DNA of 7,124 bases. Source: Candidatus Aerophobota bacterium. Lineage in GTDB: Bacteria; Aerophobota; Aerophobia; Aerophobales; AE-B3A. The translations under genes and the position numbers were made by a program. The notes under the pieces were generated by a model that did not search any database, was not told where the DNA came from, and saw only the letters and a list, made by a program, of their open reading frames with translations. Positions 5,924-7,124 of the stretch are shown piece after piece; the stretch's first letter is position 1; the number at the start of each line of letters is the position of its first letter. The stretch spans positions 1 to 7,124 of the forward strand of contig JAUWAK010000057.1 of assembly GCA_030602105.1 (NCBI GenBank), given 5' to 3'.

Positions 5924-5938
5924 AGTATTTCCAATACT
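5924..5938. promoter_or_regulatory. Candidate MarR operator O3, or leader hairpin, upstream of the marR ribosome site
   Basis: AGTATT-TCC-AATACT has perfect 6-bp arms around 3 nt. Its centre is 21 bp (two helical turns) from the previous palindrome. In RNA it could fold as a small hairpin 12 nt before the Shine-Dalgarno GGAGG (5951-5955), so it may act on DNA or on translation. Confidence 0.4.
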
Positions 5939-5961
5939 TGAGGGAGCACGGGAGGGGTATG

Positions 5962-6408
5962 ATGAGGAAGGAGATCAAAGAATGTGTTGATGAGCTAATG
6001 ATCCTCCTACCAGAGCTGGCAAAGGCTTTCCGGACGGACGAACCTCAGGAAATTCTCCACATGGATATAAGCTTTCCTGAGATATGTGTTCTTGGGCAGC
6101 TCTCTTCCAGCCAGGAGCCCACCATGTCGGAGTTAGGCAAAAGCATTTCTATGGATCTAAGCACTCTCACCCGTACGGTGGATAAATTGGTTGAAAAAGA
6201 GTTCGTGGTTCGAAAGTCTGACCCAGAGGATAGGCGAATGGTAAGGGTGGCCATAACGGCTGGGGGGCGAAAGATAATGGGCAGGTTCGAGGAGCAAAGA
6301 AGGAAAAAGATAGAATCCATGCTGAGAGAGATGACTTCCGAGGAGAGAAGTAATCTCTTAAGTATATTTAAGACCCTTCACGCCAGAATTCATGGAAAGG
6401 CAGGATAA
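5962..6408 (+). CDS. MarR-family transcriptional regulator
   Basis: The product is a 148-residue winged-helix protein, normal for MarR dimers that repress efflux or stress genes and release DNA on binding a small molecule. Seen: N-terminal helix of the dimer interface (1-25), helices around SFPEICVLGQL (37-47), the helix-turn-helix with MSELGKSISMDLSTLTRTVDKL starting at 55, and the wing with D87-P88-E89-D90-R91-R92, the family DxRR-type motif. A long C-terminal helix with E-T-S-E-E-R closes the dimer. Start: ATG at 5962 is 6 nt from GGAGG (5951-5955). ATG at 5959 is only 3 nt away, and a TTG at 5938 overlaps a palindrome with no suitable ribosome site. It precedes a TolC-family gene on the same strand by 85 bp, so efflux control is likely. 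The ligand cannot be told from sequence. Confidence 0.93.
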   Translation: MRKEIKECVDELMILLPELAKAFRTDEPQEILHMDISFPEICVLGQLSSSQEPTMSELGKSISMDLSTLTRTVDKLVEKEFVVRKSDPEDRRMVRVAITAGGRKIMGRFEEQRRKKIESMLREMTSEERSNLLSIFKTLHARIHGKAG

Positions 6409-6414
6409 GGATCA

Positions 6415-6424
6415 CCTCATGAGG
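6415..6424. repeat. Perfect 10-bp palindrome in the marR-tolC gap
   Basis: CCTCATGAGG is a perfect palindrome 6 bp after the marR stop and contains an in-frame ATG (6419) for the downstream gene. It could mask that ATG in a hairpin or be chance. No terminator with a T-run is seen in the 85-bp gap, so marR and the next gene are probably cotranscribed. Confidence 0.3.
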
Positions 6425-6493
6425 AAGCATCCCCAAGCAGCGGGGGAAAGCAGAAGGGTGAGAGCTCACAAAAAAAATGAGGAGCTAAAAGGA

Positions 6494-7124
6494 ATGGGCA
6501 ATTGCAAGGCAGCAAGGTGTGCTAGAGTCCTTCTTTCATCCATCTTGTGCTTGATTTTCTTTTCTGCCCTGGGTAGAGCAGATGTTCTTACTTTGGAGGA
6601 GGCTGTAAGAGTAGCCCTGGCCAATAACAGGCAGATACTCATAGCCAAGGAAAAGATCGAAGAGGCAAGACAGAGGATAGAGGAGGCCAGGGCGGGGTAC
6701 CTACCGACCATAAACATAAGTGGTACCTATACTCGCTTGAGTGAAGCCCCTTCTATGAGTGTGCCTGATTATGGGAGTATAGAGATGGGGAAAGCGGATA
6801 ATTACATGTCCACGCTGTCTCTTACCCAGATGCTTTACAGCAGCGGTATCTTAAAGTATGGCAACCAGGGAGCGAGCCTATATTATCAGAAATCAGAGGA
6901 AGATCTAAAGAATGCCCAAAACAGCATTACTTATCAGGTCAAGAAGGCTTTTTATGCAGTTCTCTTGGCTGAAAGAAATTTGGAGGTGACTGAGGCGGCT
7001 CTGGACCAGTCCGAGAGGCATCTCGCCGTGGTAGAAGATCTCTTCGAAGCGGGAGTGGTCTCCAAATTCGATCTTTTGAGAACTCGAGTAGAGGTCGCGA
7101 ATCTTAAGCCGGATTTAATCCAGG
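6494..7124 (+). CDS. TolC-family outer-membrane efflux protein (partial at right edge)
   Basis: The frame is open from the ATG at 6494 to the window end, giving 210 residues of what is usually a 420-480 residue protein. TolC-type proteins form the outer-membrane and periplasmic channel of tripartite efflux or type I secretion systems. Seen: a signal peptide with basic start (MGNCKAARCAR), hydrophobic core VLLSSILCLIFFSAL and likely cleavage after GRA (residue 29). The mature protein begins DVLTLEEAVRVALANN, the family opening, then a coiled-coil helix (EKIEEARQRIEEARAGYLPTI), a strand segment with SGTYTR, LTQMLYSSG, a second long helix, and the repeat marker AGVVSKFDLLRTRVEVANLKP. GAGGAG (6479-6484) is 9 nt upstream. 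An in-frame ATG at 6419 and GTG at 6458 would push the signal peptide inward and are less likely. Partner pump genes are expected just outside the window. Confidence 0.92.
   Translation, partial: MGNCKAARCARVLLSSILCLIFFSALGRADVLTLEEAVRVALANNRQILIAKEKIEEARQRIEEARAGYLPTINISGTYTRLSEAPSMSVPDYGSIEMGKADNYMSTLSLTQMLYSSGILKYGNQGASLYYQKSEEDLKNAQNSITYQVKKAFYAVLLAERNLEVTEAALDQSERHLAVVEDLFEAGVVSKFDLLRTRVEVANLKPDLIQ

Noticed and set aside
6426..6448. TCCCC/GGGGA stem in the gap between marR and the TolC-family gene
   Set aside because: It is a 5-bp stem not followed by a T-run, so it is not a terminator; it may be chance.
1..7124. Mobile element, CRISPR array, tRNA or defence system
   Set aside because: No transposase or integrase motif, no regularly spaced direct repeats, no tRNA-like fold and no defence-protein motif was found; the genes are housekeeping, one-carbon and efflux functions.

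Overview
The window is bacterial chromosome of roughly even GC content. It comes from a diderm (Gram-negative type) bacterium, because the right end carries a TolC-family outer-membrane efflux protein with a signal peptide. The pairing of formate-tetrahydrofolate ligase (fhs) with a specialised-looking FolD suggests an anaerobe with active folate-bound one-carbon metabolism, possibly of Wood-Ljungdahl type. That lifestyle is an inference, and I cannot name the species. Arginine is often coded by AGA/AGG and isoleucine by ATA.

Layout from left to right: (1) positions 1-537, plus strand, the C-terminal part of holA (DNA polymerase III delta subunit), running in from beyond the left edge. (2) positions 564-3869, minus strand, a one-carbon/folate cluster transcribed folE, fhs, folD, convergent with holA. 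It has its own promoter with perfect consensus hexamers at 3909-3937. (3) positions 4000-5659, minus strand, tmk (TTG start) overlapping holB, with a promoter at 5720-5748. (4) positions 5660-5961, a divergent control region of about 300 bp carrying promoters for both directions, three 15-bp inverted repeats and a pair of 9-bp inverted repeats. (5) positions 5962-7124, plus strand, a MarR-family regulator followed by a TolC-family gene that runs off the right edge.

How the genes fit together: FolE starts pterin/folate synthesis, Fhs loads formate onto tetrahydrofolate, and FolD works on the methylene/methenyl interconversion. The most interesting point is in FolD. The family's catalytic lysine is glutamine (Q53), the folate-site aspartate is glutamate (E120), and the PCTPxG motif is altered. 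Together these predict a dehydrogenase with little or no cyclohydrolase activity, perhaps NAD-dependent. Tmk and HolB supply dTTP precursors and a clamp-loader subunit, and holA at the left edge encodes another clamp-loader subunit. The MarR-TolC pair looks like an autoregulated efflux operon whose operators are visible as palindromes in and after the marR promoter. No mobile element, CRISPR array, tRNA or rRNA was seen.
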